A DNA stretch of 34,211 bases from positions 1 to 34,211 of the forward strand of contig JAKOND010000126.1 of NCBI GenBank assembly GCA_022702125.1. The letters are read 5' to 3'. The position numbers were made by a program, and so were the translations under genes. Position 1 is the stretch's first letter. Each line of letters begins with the position of its first letter. Of this stretch, positions 1 through 9,384 are shown piece by piece. The notes beneath the pieces were generated by a model. That model did not search any database and was not told the DNA's origin. It saw only the letters and a list, made by a program, of their open reading frames with translations. Origin of the DNA: Burkholderiaceae bacterium (lineage in GTDB: Bacteria > Pseudomonadota > Gammaproteobacteria > Burkholderiales > Burkholderiaceae_C).

Positions 1-23
1 TCCTGCGGCGCTTCGAGCACTGA
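1..23 (+). CDS. possible 3' tail of an upstream gene
   Basis: A frame ending in TGA at 21-23 would encode only L-R-R-F-E-H before the window edge. The next gene starts 35 bases later with its own ribosome site, so a coding sequence ending here is plausible. Seven codons cannot be assigned to a family, and the stop may be chance. Confidence 0.2.
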
Positions 24-58
24 CCCCCCGGTCCATCCCCGCCGCAGGAGCGTTTCCC

Positions 59-346
59 ATGAAGAAGACCCCCCCTTTCGTGCCCTTCGCCGACGAGCGC
101 GAGGTCCGCACCATCGACGAACTGGCCATCGAGAACCGCGTCGACCGGGTGCGGCTGCACGGCGGCCTGGCGCTGACCCGGGACCGCGCCGGCCTGGCGC
201 AGGCCCGCGCGCTGCGCGAACTGGTCGACGACGTCGTGCGGGCGCTGGAAGCGCTGGAGCGTGCCGGCGACCTGCCCGGGGCGGTCGCCGTGCGGCCGGT
301 CACGCAGGTGGCGAATCCGTTCCGGGAGCCGAAGGCGGAGGGCTGA
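59..346 (+). CDS. small conserved-looking hypothetical protein
   Basis: This encodes 95 residues. The ATG at 59 is preceded by AGGAG at 46-50 with 8-base spacing, a good ribosome site. There is no signal peptide, membrane segment or cysteine. The first half is mixed charged/hydrophobic, with R-V-R-L-H-G-G-L-A-L-T-R-D around residues 30-42. Residues about 45-70 are predicted amphipathic helix rich in Ala, Leu, Arg and Glu. It looks like a small soluble cytoplasmic protein. I do not recognise a named family. Its last 47 bases overlap the end of engB on the opposite strand, so the two genes converge and share sequence. The function is unknown. Confidence 0.7.
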   Translation: MKKTPPFVPFADEREVRTIDELAIENRVDRVRLHGGLALTRDRAGLAQARALRELVDDVVRALEALERAGDLPGAVAVRPVTQVANPFREPKAEG

Positions 347-1103
347 CGCCGTCGGCCCCGCCCCCCGTGTCCGCGTCGGCCGGAGCGTCGTCCGCCGCCG
401 GCGCGATCGGCGCGTCGCTGCCCGACGGATGCGCCCACCGCCACAGCAGCTGGGCCGCCTCGTCCACGCCCTGGCGCTTGAGCGCCGAGAACATCTGCAC
501 CGTGCCGCCGCCGGCCTGCAGCCGCACGATGGACAGCACCTTGGCCTGCTCGGCGCGGGTGAGCTTGTCGGCCTTGGTCAGCAGCACCAGGAACTTCAGG
601 CCCTCGGCCACGCGCGGGCGGATCACGTCGAGCAGCACCTCGTCGAGTTCGGTCAGCCCGTGGCGCGGATCGCACAGCAGCACCACGCCGGTCAGGTTCT
701 CGCGGCTGACCAGGTAGTTGGCCATGACGCGCTGCCAGCGGATCTTGTCCGCCTTGGGCACCGCCGCGTAGCCGTAGCCCGGCAGGTCGGCCAGCACCGC
801 GTCGGTCGCCTGCTGGCGGCCGAGCGCGAACAGGTTGATGTGCTGGGTGCGGCCCGGCTTCTTGGAGGCGTAGGCCAGTTGCTTCTGCTGGGTCAGCGTG
901 TTGATGCAGGTGGACTTGCCGGCGTTGGAGCGGCCGACGAAGGCGATCTCGGGCAGGTGGATCGGCGGCAGGTGGTGGAGTTGGGCCGCGGTGGTTAGGA
1001 AGCGCGCGGTGTGCATCCAGCCCATGGCGGTTTTCGCGTCCGGCACCAGGGCTTCGGCGGGGGAATCGGGGCCGGAGCCGAGAGGGGAGGAAGCGGTGGT
1101 CAT
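300..1103 (-). CDS. engB: EngB/YihA ribosome-biogenesis GTPase
   Basis: This is a TRAFAC-class GTPase needed for large ribosomal subunit assembly and cell division in model bacteria (family knowledge). The G1/P-loop G-R-S-N-A-G-K-S lies at residues 57-64, G3 D-L-P-G at about 106-109 followed by Y-G-Y-A, and G4 T-K-A-D near 176. These are in the order and spacing typical of EngB. At 267 residues it is longer than the usual roughly 200. The excess is an N-terminal extension of about 25 residues and a C-terminal tail of about 40 residues rich in Ala, Pro, Asp and Gly. The tail-coding sequence overlaps the convergent hypothetical gene by 47 bases. It is transcribed divergently from the cytochrome c4 gene across 80 bases. 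Confidence 0.95.
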   Translation of the reverse strand: MTTASSPLGSGPDSPAEALVPDAKTAMGWMHTARFLTTAAQLHHLPPIHLPEIAFVGRSNAGKSTCINTLTQQKQLAYASKKPGRTQHINLFALGRQQATDAVLADLPGYGYAAVPKADKIRWQRVMANYLVSRENLTGVVLLCDPRHGLTELDEVLLDVIRPRVAEGLKFLVLLTKADKLTRAEQAKVLSIVRLQAGGGTVQMFSALKRQGVDEAAQLLWRWAHPSGSDAPIAPAADDAPADADTGGGADGVSPPPSAPGTDSPPA

Positions 1104-1136
1104 GGGGTAAGCAAGCAGGGATGGCGCAGGGGTCGC

Positions 1137-1146
1137 ATTGTAGAAT
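1137..1146. promoter_or_regulatory. overlapping divergent -10 elements for engB and cytochrome c4
   Basis: On the minus strand TACAAT (complement of 1137-1142) would place the engB transcript start near 1130, giving a leader of about 27 bases. On the plus strand TAGAAT at 1141-1146 could serve the cytochrome gene, as could TATAAC at 1163-1168. The two hexamers share bases 1141-1142, so the polymerases would exclude each other. No convincing -35 box was seen on either side. Confidence 0.4.
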
Positions 1147-1183
1147 CAAGGGGTTTTGCGCCTATAACACAGAGACCCCCGAT

Positions 1184-1978
1184 ATGAAGCTGCTCGCATC
1201 CGTGCTGACCGCCGCCGCGCTGGCGGTGCCCGCTTTCGCGGTCCTGGCCGCAGACCCGGTGCCTGCCGCGACGGCGCCCGCCGCCACCGCAGCGCCTGCC
1301 GCTACGACCCCTGCAGCGGCTCCTGCGGCAGCCTCGGTCAAGGGCGATGCGCCGGCGGCCGGCGCACCGGCCGGCGTCGCCTCGGGAGCCGCGCCCGCCG
1401 CCCCGACGGCCGCGCCGCCGGCGCCGGGCACCAAGCCCAGGCTCGACCTGGCGCAGGGCGAGGCGAAGTTCGGCGCGGTCTGCGCGGCCTGCCACAACGC
1501 CGACGGCAATTCGACCGTGCCGGCGCAGCCCAAGCTGGCGCAGCAGCATCCCGAGTACCTGGTCAAGCAGCTGCAGGAATACAAGAGCGGCAAGCGCAAG
1601 AACCCGATCATGCAGGGCTTCGCCGCGCAGCTCAGCGACGCCGACATGCGCAACATCGCCTACTGGGTGACCGCCAAGCCGGCCAAGGCCGGGTTCGCCA
1701 AGGACAAGGACCTGGTGGCGCTGGGCGAGAAGATCTACCGCGGCGGCATCGCCGACCGCCAGGTCGCCGCCTGCGCCGGCTGCCACAGCCCGAACGGCGC
1801 CGGCATCCCGGCCCAGTACCCGCGCCTGTCCGGCCAGCACGCCGACTACACCGCCACCCAGCTCACCCATTTCCGCGACGGCATCCGCACCAACAGCCTG
1901 CCGATGACGCAGGTCGCCGCCAAGCTCAACGACCGCGAGATCAAGGCCCTGGCCGACTACATCGCCGGCCTGCGCTGA
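1184..1978 (+). CDS. diheme cytochrome c4-type protein
   Basis: This is a periplasmic or membrane-associated electron carrier that in this family passes electrons to terminal oxidases. It has a Sec signal (residues 1 to about 23, ending A-L-A-A-D). Two heme c motifs follow: C-A-A-C-H at 100-104 and C-A-G-C-H at 197-201. Each is followed by a candidate Met ligand (P-I-M-Q-G-F near 143, L-P-M-T-Q near 237), which gives the duplicated monoheme layout of cytochrome c4. The ATG at 1184 is chosen because it gives a clean signal peptide; an upstream in-frame ATG at 1121 would add 21 residues across the promoter. Residues about 24-85 are an unusual Ala/Pro-rich linker. The next genes encode heme c attachment proteins, which fits its need for maturation. 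Confidence 0.92.
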   Translation: MKLLASVLTAAALAVPAFAVLAADPVPAATAPAATAAPAATTPAAAPAAASVKGDAPAAGAPAGVASGAAPAAPTAAPPAPGTKPRLDLAQGEAKFGAVCAACHNADGNSTVPAQPKLAQQHPEYLVKQLQEYKSGKRKNPIMQGFAAQLSDADMRNIAYWVTAKPAKAGFAKDKDLVALGEKIYRGGIADRQVAACAGCHSPNGAGIPAQYPRLSGQHADYTATQLTHFRDGIRTNSLPMTQVAAKLNDREIKALADYIAGLR

Positions 1979-2045
1979 TCCGGTCGCCCGGCCGTCGGGC
2001 CGGGACCGCGCGGCACGGAACCAAGCGCCGACGCCGCACCCCAAG

Positions 2046-2086
2046 CAGGGCGGGCCCGTCTTCCTCCGCGAAGGTGGCCCGCCCTG
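2046..2086 (+). terminator. hairpin after cytochrome c4 gene
   Basis: The 11-base arms C-A-G-G-G-C-G-G-G-C-C (2046-2056) and its exact complement (2076-2086) flank a 19-base loop and are followed by TTCGGTTTT. This looks like an intrinsic terminator with a poor U tract. A GTG at 2074 that could start resB lies inside the stem, which argues for the later ATG at 2116. Confidence 0.6.
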
Positions 2087-2115
2087 TTCGGTTTTCCGGA
2101 GATCCTTTTTCGCCC

Positions 2116-4308
2116 ATGTCCGTCTCGACCCACGGTATCCGCATCCGCTCCGGCTCGCACGCGCTGCGCGCGACGGTCGAGCTGCTGTCGTCGATGCGCT
2201 TCGCGATCTCGCTGCTGACGGTCATCTGCGTCGCCTCGATCATCGGCACCGTGCTGCAGCAGCAGCAGCCGTATTCCAACTACGTCAACCAGTTCGGGCC
2301 GTTCTGGGCGCAGCTCTTCGGCGCGGCGCGGCTGTACGCGGTCTACAGCGCCTGGTGGTTCCTGCTGATCCTGGCCTTCCTGGTGGTGAGCACCTCGCTG
2401 TGCATTGGCCGCAGCGCGCCGCGCATCCTGGCCGACTGGTCGGTCTACAAGGAGAACATCCGGGTGCAGAGCCTGCGCGCCTTCGGCCAGCGCGCCGAGG
2501 CCGGCCTGCCCGGAGAGGGGGCCGAGGCCGCCGCCCGGCGCATCGGCGCCACGCTGGCCTCCGGCGGCTGGAAGGTGCGGCTGCAGCAGCGCGACACGCC
2601 CGCCGGCCCCGGCACCGGCTGGATGGTGGCGGCCAAGGCCGGCGCGGCCCACAAGCTGGGCTACCTCGCGGCGCACGGCGCGATCGTGCTGGTGTGCCTG
2701 GGCGGCCTGCTCGACGGCGACCTGGTGGTGCGCGCCCAGATGCTCTGGAACGGCACCACGCCGTACCAGGGCGGCGGCACCATCGCCGCCGTGCCGCCGG
2801 AGCACCGCCTGCCGCCGTCCAACCCGACCTTCCGGGGCAACCTCCTGGTCGCCGAGGGCACCCGGTCGAGCACCGCCATCCTCAACCAGGCCGGCGGCAT
2901 CGTGGTGCAGGACCTGCCGTTCTCCATCGAGCTGAAGAAATTCATCGTCGAGTACTACTCGACCGGCATGCCCAAGCTCTTCGCCAGCGACATCGTGATC
3001 CACGACCGCGACACCGGCGCGGCCACGCCGGCGCGGGTGGAGGTCAACCACCCGGCCCGCCACCGCGGCGTCGAGATCTACCAGTCCAGCTTCGACGACG
3101 GCGGCTCGCGGGTGAAGCTGCGCGCGGTGCCGATGCAGGGCCCCGGCACGCCGGTCAGGCCCTTCGAGATCGAGGGCACCATCGGCGGCTCGTCGGCACT
3201 GGCCAACGGCGCGGGCGGCCAGCAGCTGACATTGGAGTACGCCGCGCTGCGCACCATCAACGTCGAGAACTTCGCGGGCGGCGCCGGCGCGGACGGCCCG
3301 GTGGACGTGCGCAAGGTGGACCTGCGCCACGCCATCGACGAACGCCTGGGCGCGGCCAACAAGACGGTCACGAAGAAGGAGCTGCGCAACGTCGGTCCCA
3401 GCATCACCTACCGCCTGCGCGACGCGTCCGGCCAGGCGCGCGAATTCCACAACTACATGCTGCCGGTGGACACCGGCGACGGCGTGCCGGTGTTCCTGCT
3501 CGGCATGCGCGAGAACCTGTCCGAGGGCTTCCGCTACCTGCGCATCCCGGCCGACGACCGGGGCGGCATGGACGGCTTCCTGCAGCTGCGCGACGCGCTG
3601 GCCGACCCGGCGCGCCGCGAGGCGGCGGTGGCCCGCTACGCGAGCCGCGCGGTGGACGGCGGCCGGCCCGAACTCGCGCAGCAGCTGGCCGCGTCGGCCT
3701 CGCGGGCCCTGGCGCTCTTCGCCGGCGACCCGCAGGCGCCCGAAGCCTCGCCGGCCCGCGCCGGCGGCCTGCAGGCGGTGTCCGACTTCATGCAGAACAA
3801 CGTGCCCGAGGCCGAGCGCGCCCGCGCCGGCGAGGTGCTGATCCGCATCCTCAACGGCGTGCTGTTCGAGCTGGCGCAGGACACCCGGGCCCGCGCCGGC
3901 CTGCCGCCGCTGGAGGCCGGCGAGGCGACCCGCGGCTTCATGACGCAGGCGGTGCTCTCGCTCGGCGACATCCACCTGTACCCCGCGCCGATGGCCTTCC
4001 GGCTGGAGGACTTCACCCAGGTGCAGGCCAGCGTGTTCCAGGTGGCGCGCGCGCCGGGCAAGGCGGTGGTCTACCTCGGCTGCGCCTTCCTGATCCTCGG
4101 CGTGTTCGCGATGCTCTACGTGCGCGACCGGCGCCTGTGGGTATGGGTCGCCCCGGATGGTCCGGCAGCCCCCGATGCCGCACACTCCGGCGCGCACGCG
4201 ACGATGGCGCTGTCGACCAACCGCCGCACCCTCGACGGCGACCGCGAGTTCGACCGGCTGCGCGACCGGCTCCTGGGCGGCGGCGATCCGCCGTCCGGCC
4301 GCCGCTGA
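2116..4308 (+). CDS. resB: ResB (Ccs1) System II cytochrome c biogenesis protein
   Basis: ResB works with CcsA in the inner membrane to carry heme across and attach it to CXXCH motifs of apocytochromes (family knowledge). The 730-residue product has a membrane helix at about 28-48, a second at about 79-97, a third near 185-205, a large periplasmic domain, and a last helix about 100 residues before the C terminus ending M-L-Y-V-R-D. This is the ResB topology. The ATG at 2116 is preferred over the in-frame GTG at 2074, which lies in a hairpin; a GGAG at about 2098 is a little far upstream. The C-terminal tail (P-D-G-P-A-A-P-D and onward) is charged and cytoplasmic. The ccsA gene follows after 41 bases, so the two are very likely co-transcribed. 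Confidence 0.93.
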   Translation: MSVSTHGIRIRSGSHALRATVELLSSMRFAISLLTVICVASIIGTVLQQQQPYSNYVNQFGPFWAQLFGAARLYAVYSAWWFLLILAFLVVSTSLCIGRSAPRILADWSVYKENIRVQSLRAFGQRAEAGLPGEGAEAAARRIGATLASGGWKVRLQQRDTPAGPGTGWMVAAKAGAAHKLGYLAAHGAIVLVCLGGLLDGDLVVRAQMLWNGTTPYQGGGTIAAVPPEHRLPPSNPTFRGNLLVAEGTRSSTAILNQAGGIVVQDLPFSIELKKFIVEYYSTGMPKLFASDIVIHDRDTGAATPARVEVNHPARHRGVEIYQSSFDDGGSRVKLRAVPMQGPGTPVRPFEIEGTIGGSSALANGAGGQQLTLEYAALRTINVENFAGGAGADGPVDVRKVDLRHAIDERLGAANKTVTKKELRNVGPSITYRLRDASGQAREFHNYMLPVDTGDGVPVFLLGMRENLSEGFRYLRIPADDRGGMDGFLQLRDALADPARREAAVARYASRAVDGGRPELAQQLAASASRALALFAGDPQAPEASPARAGGLQAVSDFMQNNVPEAERARAGEVLIRILNGVLFELAQDTRARAGLPPLEAGEATRGFMTQAVLSLGDIHLYPAPMAFRLEDFTQVQASVFQVARAPGKAVVYLGCAFLILGVFAMLYVRDRRLWVWVAPDGPAAPDAAHSGAHATMALSTNRRTLDGDREFDRLRDRLLGGGDPPSGRR

Positions 4309-4349
4309 CGATCACCGCCCGCACCCCACCACGACACAGGCAGCACCGC

Positions 4350-5744
4350 ATGAATACCGCCACCCATGTCACCCCGCAGCCGCCGGTCCCGCATCCCTCC
4401 GCGGCCGCGGCACCGTCCCGGACGGTCACCATTTCGCTGAACGAGGGCTTCTTCGCCCGGCGCAATGCCTTCGACTGGGCGTTCGCCGTCCTGGTGGCGG
4501 CCGGCGGGCTGTTCGCGTTCCTGCGCTACGGCAGCTTCATGGACGGCTACGAGCAGGGCATCCTGCTCGGCGCGGTGCCTGCGGCGGTCTGGCTGGGCTG
4601 GTCCTGGCGGCCGCTGCGCACGCTGATGCTGGCGGTGGCCGCGCTGTCGCTGCTGGCGATCGCCTGCTACCAGGCGGACGGCCGGGGCGACCTGGCGCGC
4701 GCCGAGACGGTGTTCGGGCTCAAGTACTTCCTGTCGAGCCAGTCGGCCATCCTGTGGATGAGCGTGGTCTTCTTCCTCTCGACCGTCTTCTACTGGGTCG
4801 GCATGCTCTCGCGCGGCGAGGGCGCGGCGATGTCCGCCCTCGGCACCCGGCTGGCCTGGGTGGCGGTCGCCATGGCGCTGGTCGGCACCATGGTGCGCTG
4901 GTACGAGAGCTACCTGATCGGCGCGGACGTCGGCCACATCCCGGTCAGCAACCTCTACGAGGTGTTCGTCCTGTTCTGCTGGATGACCGCCGCCTTCTAC
5001 CTCTACTACGAGGACCAGTACCGCACCCGCGCGCTCGGCGCCTTCGTGATGCTGGTGGTGAGCGCGGCGGTCGGCTTCCTGCTCTGGTACACCGTGGTGC
5101 GCGAGGCGCACGAGATCCAGCCGCTGGTGCCGGCGCTCAAGAGCTGGTGGATGAAGCTGCACGTGCCGGCCAACTTCATCGGCTACGGCACCTTCGCGCT
5201 GTCGGCGATGGTGGCCTTCGCCTACCTGATCAAGCAGCAGGCGGGCGAGACGAAGTGGTTCCGGCTGGCGCCGCTGTGGCTGCTCGGCATCGCGCTGTGC
5301 TTCGAGCCGCTGGCCTTCCGCAAGACCGTGGGCGAGGCGGGCGGCGGCTACTGGATGGTGTACTTCGGCGTCTCGGCGCTGGTGGTGGCGGCCATCCTGC
5401 TGGGCCGGCGCCGGATCGCGGCCAAGCTGCCGCCGCTGGAGGTGCTGGACGACGTGATGTACAAGGCCATCGCGGTCGGCTTCGCCTTCTTCACCATCGC
5501 GACCGTGCTGGGCGCGCTGTGGGCCGCCGAGGCCTGGGGCGGCTACTGGAGCTGGGACCCGAAGGAGACCTGGGCGCTGATCGTCTGGCTCAACTACGCG
5601 GCCTGGCTGCACATGCGGCTGGTCAAGGGCCTGCGCGGCACCCTGTCGGCCTGGTGGGCGCTGGTCGGGCTGGCGGTGACCACCTTCGCCTTCCTGGGCG
5701 TCAACATGTTCCTGAGCGGCCTGCACAGCTACGGCACCCTGTAG
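4350..5744 (+). CDS. ccsA: CcsA (ResC/CcsB) heme handling protein of System II
   Basis: This is a multi-pass membrane protein that presents heme on the periplasmic side for attachment to cytochromes c. The diagnostic tryptophan-rich WWD signature is present around residues 396-410 (W-G-G-Y-W-S-W-D-P-K-E-T-W). It is followed by the conserved helix with A-A-W-L-H-M-R. The upstream segment V-S-N-L-Y-E-V-F and the His in K-L-H-V-P-A-N-F also fit the family, whose conserved His residues bind heme. The product has 464 residues. The first 40 residues are a Pro/Ala-rich cytoplasmic leader, followed by about eight hydrophobic helices. The ATG at 4350 has AGG at 4338-4340 with 9-base spacing. It forms a pair with resB, and the upstream cytochrome c4 is a likely client. 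Confidence 0.95.
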   Translation: MNTATHVTPQPPVPHPSAAAAPSRTVTISLNEGFFARRNAFDWAFAVLVAAGGLFAFLRYGSFMDGYEQGILLGAVPAAVWLGWSWRPLRTLMLAVAALSLLAIACYQADGRGDLARAETVFGLKYFLSSQSAILWMSVVFFLSTVFYWVGMLSRGEGAAMSALGTRLAWVAVAMALVGTMVRWYESYLIGADVGHIPVSNLYEVFVLFCWMTAAFYLYYEDQYRTRALGAFVMLVVSAAVGFLLWYTVVREAHEIQPLVPALKSWWMKLHVPANFIGYGTFALSAMVAFAYLIKQQAGETKWFRLAPLWLLGIALCFEPLAFRKTVGEAGGGYWMVYFGVSALVVAAILLGRRRIAAKLPPLEVLDDVMYKAIAVGFAFFTIATVLGALWAAEAWGGYWSWDPKETWALIVWLNYAAWLHMRLVKGLRGTLSAWWALVGLAVTTFAFLGVNMFLSGLHSYGTL

Positions 5745-5757
5745 GAAGACGCCGCAT

Positions 5758-5788
5758 TCGCGGGGCCGGAGGCGGCCGCTCCCCGCGA
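5758..5788 (+). terminator. GC hairpin after ccsA
   Basis: The 8-base arms T-C-G-C-G-G-G-G (5758-5765) and C-C-C-C-G-C-G-A (5781-5788) flank a 15-base loop, 13 bases past the ccsA stop. No U tract follows, so it may be a weak terminator or an mRNA end stabiliser. Confidence 0.4.
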
Positions 5789-5912
5789 TCGGAGCGAGGA
5801 TCGGTGTCGCGAAACCGGAGCGGTTATCGCGGTCATTGGGAAATCGTATGAATCCCTGCAACCAATGCGTGCGTAATCGCTCCAACGACACGATTCAACC
5901 AGGAGATTCACG

Positions 5913-6911
<999 letters not shown>

Positions 6912-6924
6912 GGGCCGCCGGATC

Positions 6925-7605
6925 GTGTCCGCGAGCCTTCCCCGCGCCGCCGCCGGCGCGGCTCCCTGGAAACGCGCGCTCGGCCGCGCGCTGATGCATC
7001 CGCTGGCCAAGCCGGCGGTGTTCGTCGTGTGCCTGCTGCCGATCGCCTGGCTGGTCTGGGGCGCGTTCGCCGACCGGCTGGGCGCCAATCCGGCGGAGGC
7101 GCTGGTGCGCGCCACCGGCGACTGGACGCTGCGCTTCCTGTGCATCGGCCTGGCCGTCACGCCGCTGCGCGTCGGGCTCGGCCTGCCGGCCCTGGCGCGG
7201 CTGCGGCGCATGCTGGGGCTCTTCGCCTACACCTACGTCGTGCTGCACCTGCTGTGCTACGCCTGGTTCGACATGGGCTTCGACGTGCCGGAGATCGCGC
7301 GCGACATCGCCAAGCGGCCCTTCATCCTGGTCGGCTTCAGCGCCTTCGTGCTGATGACGCCGCTGGCGGCCACCTCGTTCAACCGGGCGATCAAGGCGCT
7401 GGGCGCCAAGCGCTGGCAGGCGATGCACAAGCTGGTCTACGGGGTCGCCGGCCTCGGGCTGCTGCATTTCTTCTGGATGCGGGCGGGCAAGAACAACTTC
7501 GCCGAGGTGTTCGTCTACGCCGCCATCGTCGCGGCGCTGCTGGGCTGGCGCGTCTGGGACCGGTCGCGGCGCAAGCCGGGCCGGGGCGCTGCCGCGACCG
7601 CCTGA
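6925..7605 (+). CDS. msrQ: MsrQ, heme b membrane partner of MsrP
   Basis: This integral membrane protein of the ferric-reductase-like family supplies quinone-derived electrons to MsrP. The 226-residue product has about five or six helices. Its His residues are placed for heme ligation in V-V-L-H-L-L-C-Y-A-W, in M-H-K-L-V-Y-G and in G-L-L-H-F-F-W. The GTG at 6925 is the first start after msrP; an ATG at 6994 would drop the first 23 residues but keep all helices. The order msrP then msrQ with a short gap is the standard operon. Confidence 0.93.
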   Translation: MSASLPRAAAGAAPWKRALGRALMHPLAKPAVFVVCLLPIAWLVWGAFADRLGANPAEALVRATGDWTLRFLCIGLAVTPLRVGLGLPALARLRRMLGLFAYTYVVLHLLCYAWFDMGFDVPEIARDIAKRPFILVGFSAFVLMTPLAATSFNRAIKALGAKRWQAMHKLVYGVAGLGLLHFFWMRAGKNNFAEVFVYAAIVAALLGWRVWDRSRRKPGRGAAATA

Positions 7606-7621
7606 CGCGGCCGGGGCTTTT

Positions 7622-7651
7622 GCTATCGAAAGAAGAGCTGGAAGCCCAGGC
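7622..7651 (+). repeat. dispersed intergenic element, copy A
   Basis: This is the element GCTATC, 7 bases, then GAGCTGGAA and CAGGC, lying 16 bases after the msrQ stop. It matches 22 of 30 aligned bases of the element at 21240-21269, which also sits just after a gene end. The inverted arms (GCTATC and AGAGC) are imperfect in this copy. It lies between the convergent msrQ and lysA genes, so it may act as a shared transcript end. Confidence 0.45.
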
Positions 7652-7677
7652 GCCGCCCGGGCTGCCCCGGTGACCGA

Positions 7678-8982
7678 TCAGGCGCCGGGCAGCAGCCGTT
7701 CGTGGCGGAAGGTGTCCTCGGGCGTCTCGCGCTCGCGCACCAGGTGGGACTGGCCGCCATCGACCAGCACCTCGGCGGCGCGTCCGCGGGTGTTGTAGTT
7801 GCTGGCCATGCTCATGCAATAGGCGCCTGCCGACAGGACGGCCAGCAGGTCGCCGGCCCGCACGCCGCCGAGCGCGCGGTCCCGGCCGATCCAGTCGCCG
7901 CTCTCGCAGATCGGGCCGACCACGTCGAACACCGCCGCGTCGCGTGCCGCGCCCGCGTCGTCGGCGACGGCCCTCAGCGGCTCGATCGCGTGGAAGGCCT
8001 CGTACATCGCCGGGCGCGGCAGGTCGTTCATGGCGGCGTCGACGATGCAGAAATTCTTCTGCTCCCCGGGCTTGAGGTACAGCACCTCGGTCACGCAGAC
8101 GCCCGCGTTGCCGACCAGCGAGCGGCCCGGTTCGATCATCAGCTGCCGGTCGCCGTAGCCGCGCGCGTCCAGCTTGGCGAGCAGCTTGGCCCACAGCGCA
8201 TCGGCCGCCGGGGGCGTGTCGCCCCGGTAGTCGATGCCGAGCCCGCCGCCGAAGTCGATGTGGTGCAGCGGAACGCCCGCCGCCTCGATCGCCGCGACCA
8301 GGTCCAGCACCTTGTCCATCGCGTCGAGGTAGGGGCTTTCCTGGGTGATCTGCGAGCCGATGTGGCAGTCGATGCCGACCACCCGCAGGCCCGACAGCGC
8401 GGCGGCGCGGCGGTAGGCGTCCACGGTCTCCTCGTGCGCCACGCCGAACTTGTTGCCCTTCAGGCCGGTGGAGATGTAGGGGTGGGTCTGCGGATCGACG
8501 TTCGGGTTGACGCGGATGCTGACCGGCGCGCGCAGGCCCATCGCGGAGGCGACCTCGTGCAGCACCTCCAGCTCGGCGGTGCTCTCGACGTTGAAGCAGC
8601 CGATGCCGGCGGACAGCGCCTCGCGCATCTCGGCGCGGGTCTTTCCGACGCCGGAGAAGATCACCGTCGCCGGATCGCCGCCGGCCGCGACCACCCGGCG
8701 CAGCTCGCCGATCGAAACGATGTCGAAGCCGCAGCCCGCGCGGGCGAAGACCTGCAGCACCGCCAGCGAGGAATTGGCTTTCATCGCATAGTGGATGCGC
8801 GCGTTGCGGCCGGCGAAGCCCCGCTGGTAGGCGGCCAGCGCGTCCAGCATGGAGGCCTTCGAGTAGGCGAAGAGCGGCGTGCCGTGGGTGGCGGCCAGGT
8901 CCGCGAGACGGACGTCTTCGAGGAACAGGTCGGCATCGCGCCGGGCCACGAAGGGGCGGCCCGGGAGGTCGTTGTGGGGCAT
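7678..8982 (-). CDS. lysA: diaminopimelate decarboxylase
   Basis: This PLP enzyme decarboxylates meso-diaminopimelate to lysine, the last step of lysine synthesis. The PLP lysine lies in Y-A-M-K-A-N-S-S (Lys68). The phosphate-binding glycine run is F-G-G-G-L-G-I-D-Y, the substrate-site E-P-G-R-S is present, and the catalytic Cys lies in G-P-I-C-E-S-G-D. The 434 residues match the family. The start at 8982 gives M-P-H-N-D-L and has no obvious ribosome site (CCTTCCC precedes it), but family similarity begins within the first 15 residues. lptM lies 113 bases upstream on the same strand, as in many proteobacteria, so the two may share a transcript. Confidence 0.95.
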   Translation of the reverse strand: MPHNDLPGRPFVARRDADLFLEDVRLADLAATHGTPLFAYSKASMLDALAAYQRGFAGRNARIHYAMKANSSLAVLQVFARAGCGFDIVSIGELRRVVAAGGDPATVIFSGVGKTRAEMREALSAGIGCFNVESTAELEVLHEVASAMGLRAPVSIRVNPNVDPQTHPYISTGLKGNKFGVAHEETVDAYRRAAALSGLRVVGIDCHIGSQITQESPYLDAMDKVLDLVAAIEAAGVPLHHIDFGGGLGIDYRGDTPPAADALWAKLLAKLDARGYGDRQLMIEPGRSLVGNAGVCVTEVLYLKPGEQKNFCIVDAAMNDLPRPAMYEAFHAIEPLRAVADDAGAARDAAVFDVVGPICESGDWIGRDRALGGVRAGDLLAVLSAGAYCMSMASNYNTRGRAAEVLVDGGQSHLVRERETPEDTFRHERLLPGA

Positions 8983-9060
8983 GGGAAGGTGCAGGACGGG
9001 TGGAAAGGGAAGGGCGCTCGGCCCGGACGCCGCAGACCGCTGGCCGCGATCTCCGCGGCG

Positions 9061-9096
9061 ATTGCGACGGTCGTTGCGACGGCTCGGGCGACGGCT
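9061..9096. repeat. three imperfect 12-base tandem repeats
   Basis: Consecutive 12-base units at 9061-9072, 9073-9084 and 9085-9096 share the core G-C-G-A-C-G-G. They sit immediately downstream of the lptM stop in the lptM-lysA spacer. No function is evident; slippage during replication is the simplest origin. Confidence 0.5.
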
Positions 9097-9371
9097 CAGG
9101 GCGTGGAAACGGGCCGTGCCGGGGTCGAGGGGGTGACGGTGGTGGAGGGCGATTCGTTCGTCCCCTGCACGGCCGGATCGGGGGCCGCGGCCGGGGCGGC
9201 CGCGGGCGCCCTGCGCAGGCCCGGCACCACCGTCTGCGGCAGCGTCGCCCGGCCGCGCGCGGCGGGATCGTTCGGAAGGTACAGCACCCCCTTCTGGCCG
9301 CATGCCGACAGAATGGGCACGGCAGCGATGGCCACCAGGCCCCTGGCTAGAATTTGGTGCAGCTTCAACAT
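9096..9371 (-). CDS. lptM: LptM (YifL-type) small lipoprotein
   Basis: This is a small outer-membrane-directed lipoprotein. In Escherichia coli, LptM assists oxidative maturation of the LptD lipopolysaccharide translocon. The signal peptide ends in the lipobox I-L-S-A-C (Cys24) followed by G-Q-K-G-V-L-Y-L-P, which is the conserved core of the family. The rest of the 91 residues is a Pro/Ala/Thr-rich tail without a recognisable fold. The position upstream of lysA supports the call. The start codon is 13 bases from that of cyaY on the other strand, so its promoter must lie within the cyaY coding region. Confidence 0.85.
   Translation of the reverse strand: MLKLHQILARGLVAIAAVPILSACGQKGVLYLPNDPAARGRATLPQTVVPGLRRAPAAAPAAAPDPAVQGTNESPSTTVTPSTPARPVSTP
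9348..9353 (+). promoter_or_regulatory. -10 element for cyaY
   Basis: TAGAAT at 9348-9353 would start transcription near 9360, giving a leader of about 25 bases to the ATG at 9385. It lies inside the 5' coding part of lptM. No clear -35 was seen. Confidence 0.4.
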
Positions 9372-9378
9372 GGACGAA

Positions 9379-9384
9379 ATTGTA
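9379..9384 (-). promoter_or_regulatory. -10 element for lptM, possibly leaderless
   Basis: The minus strand reads TACAAT over 9384-9379, with only seven bases before the lptM ATG at 9371. Transcription would begin at or next to the start codon. The -35 position reads TCCTGG, which is poor. Confidence 0.35.

Noticed and set aside
2074-2076. GTG as the start of resB
   Set aside because: It lies in the stem of the terminator hairpin after the cytochrome gene. ATG 2116 gives the family-like N terminus.
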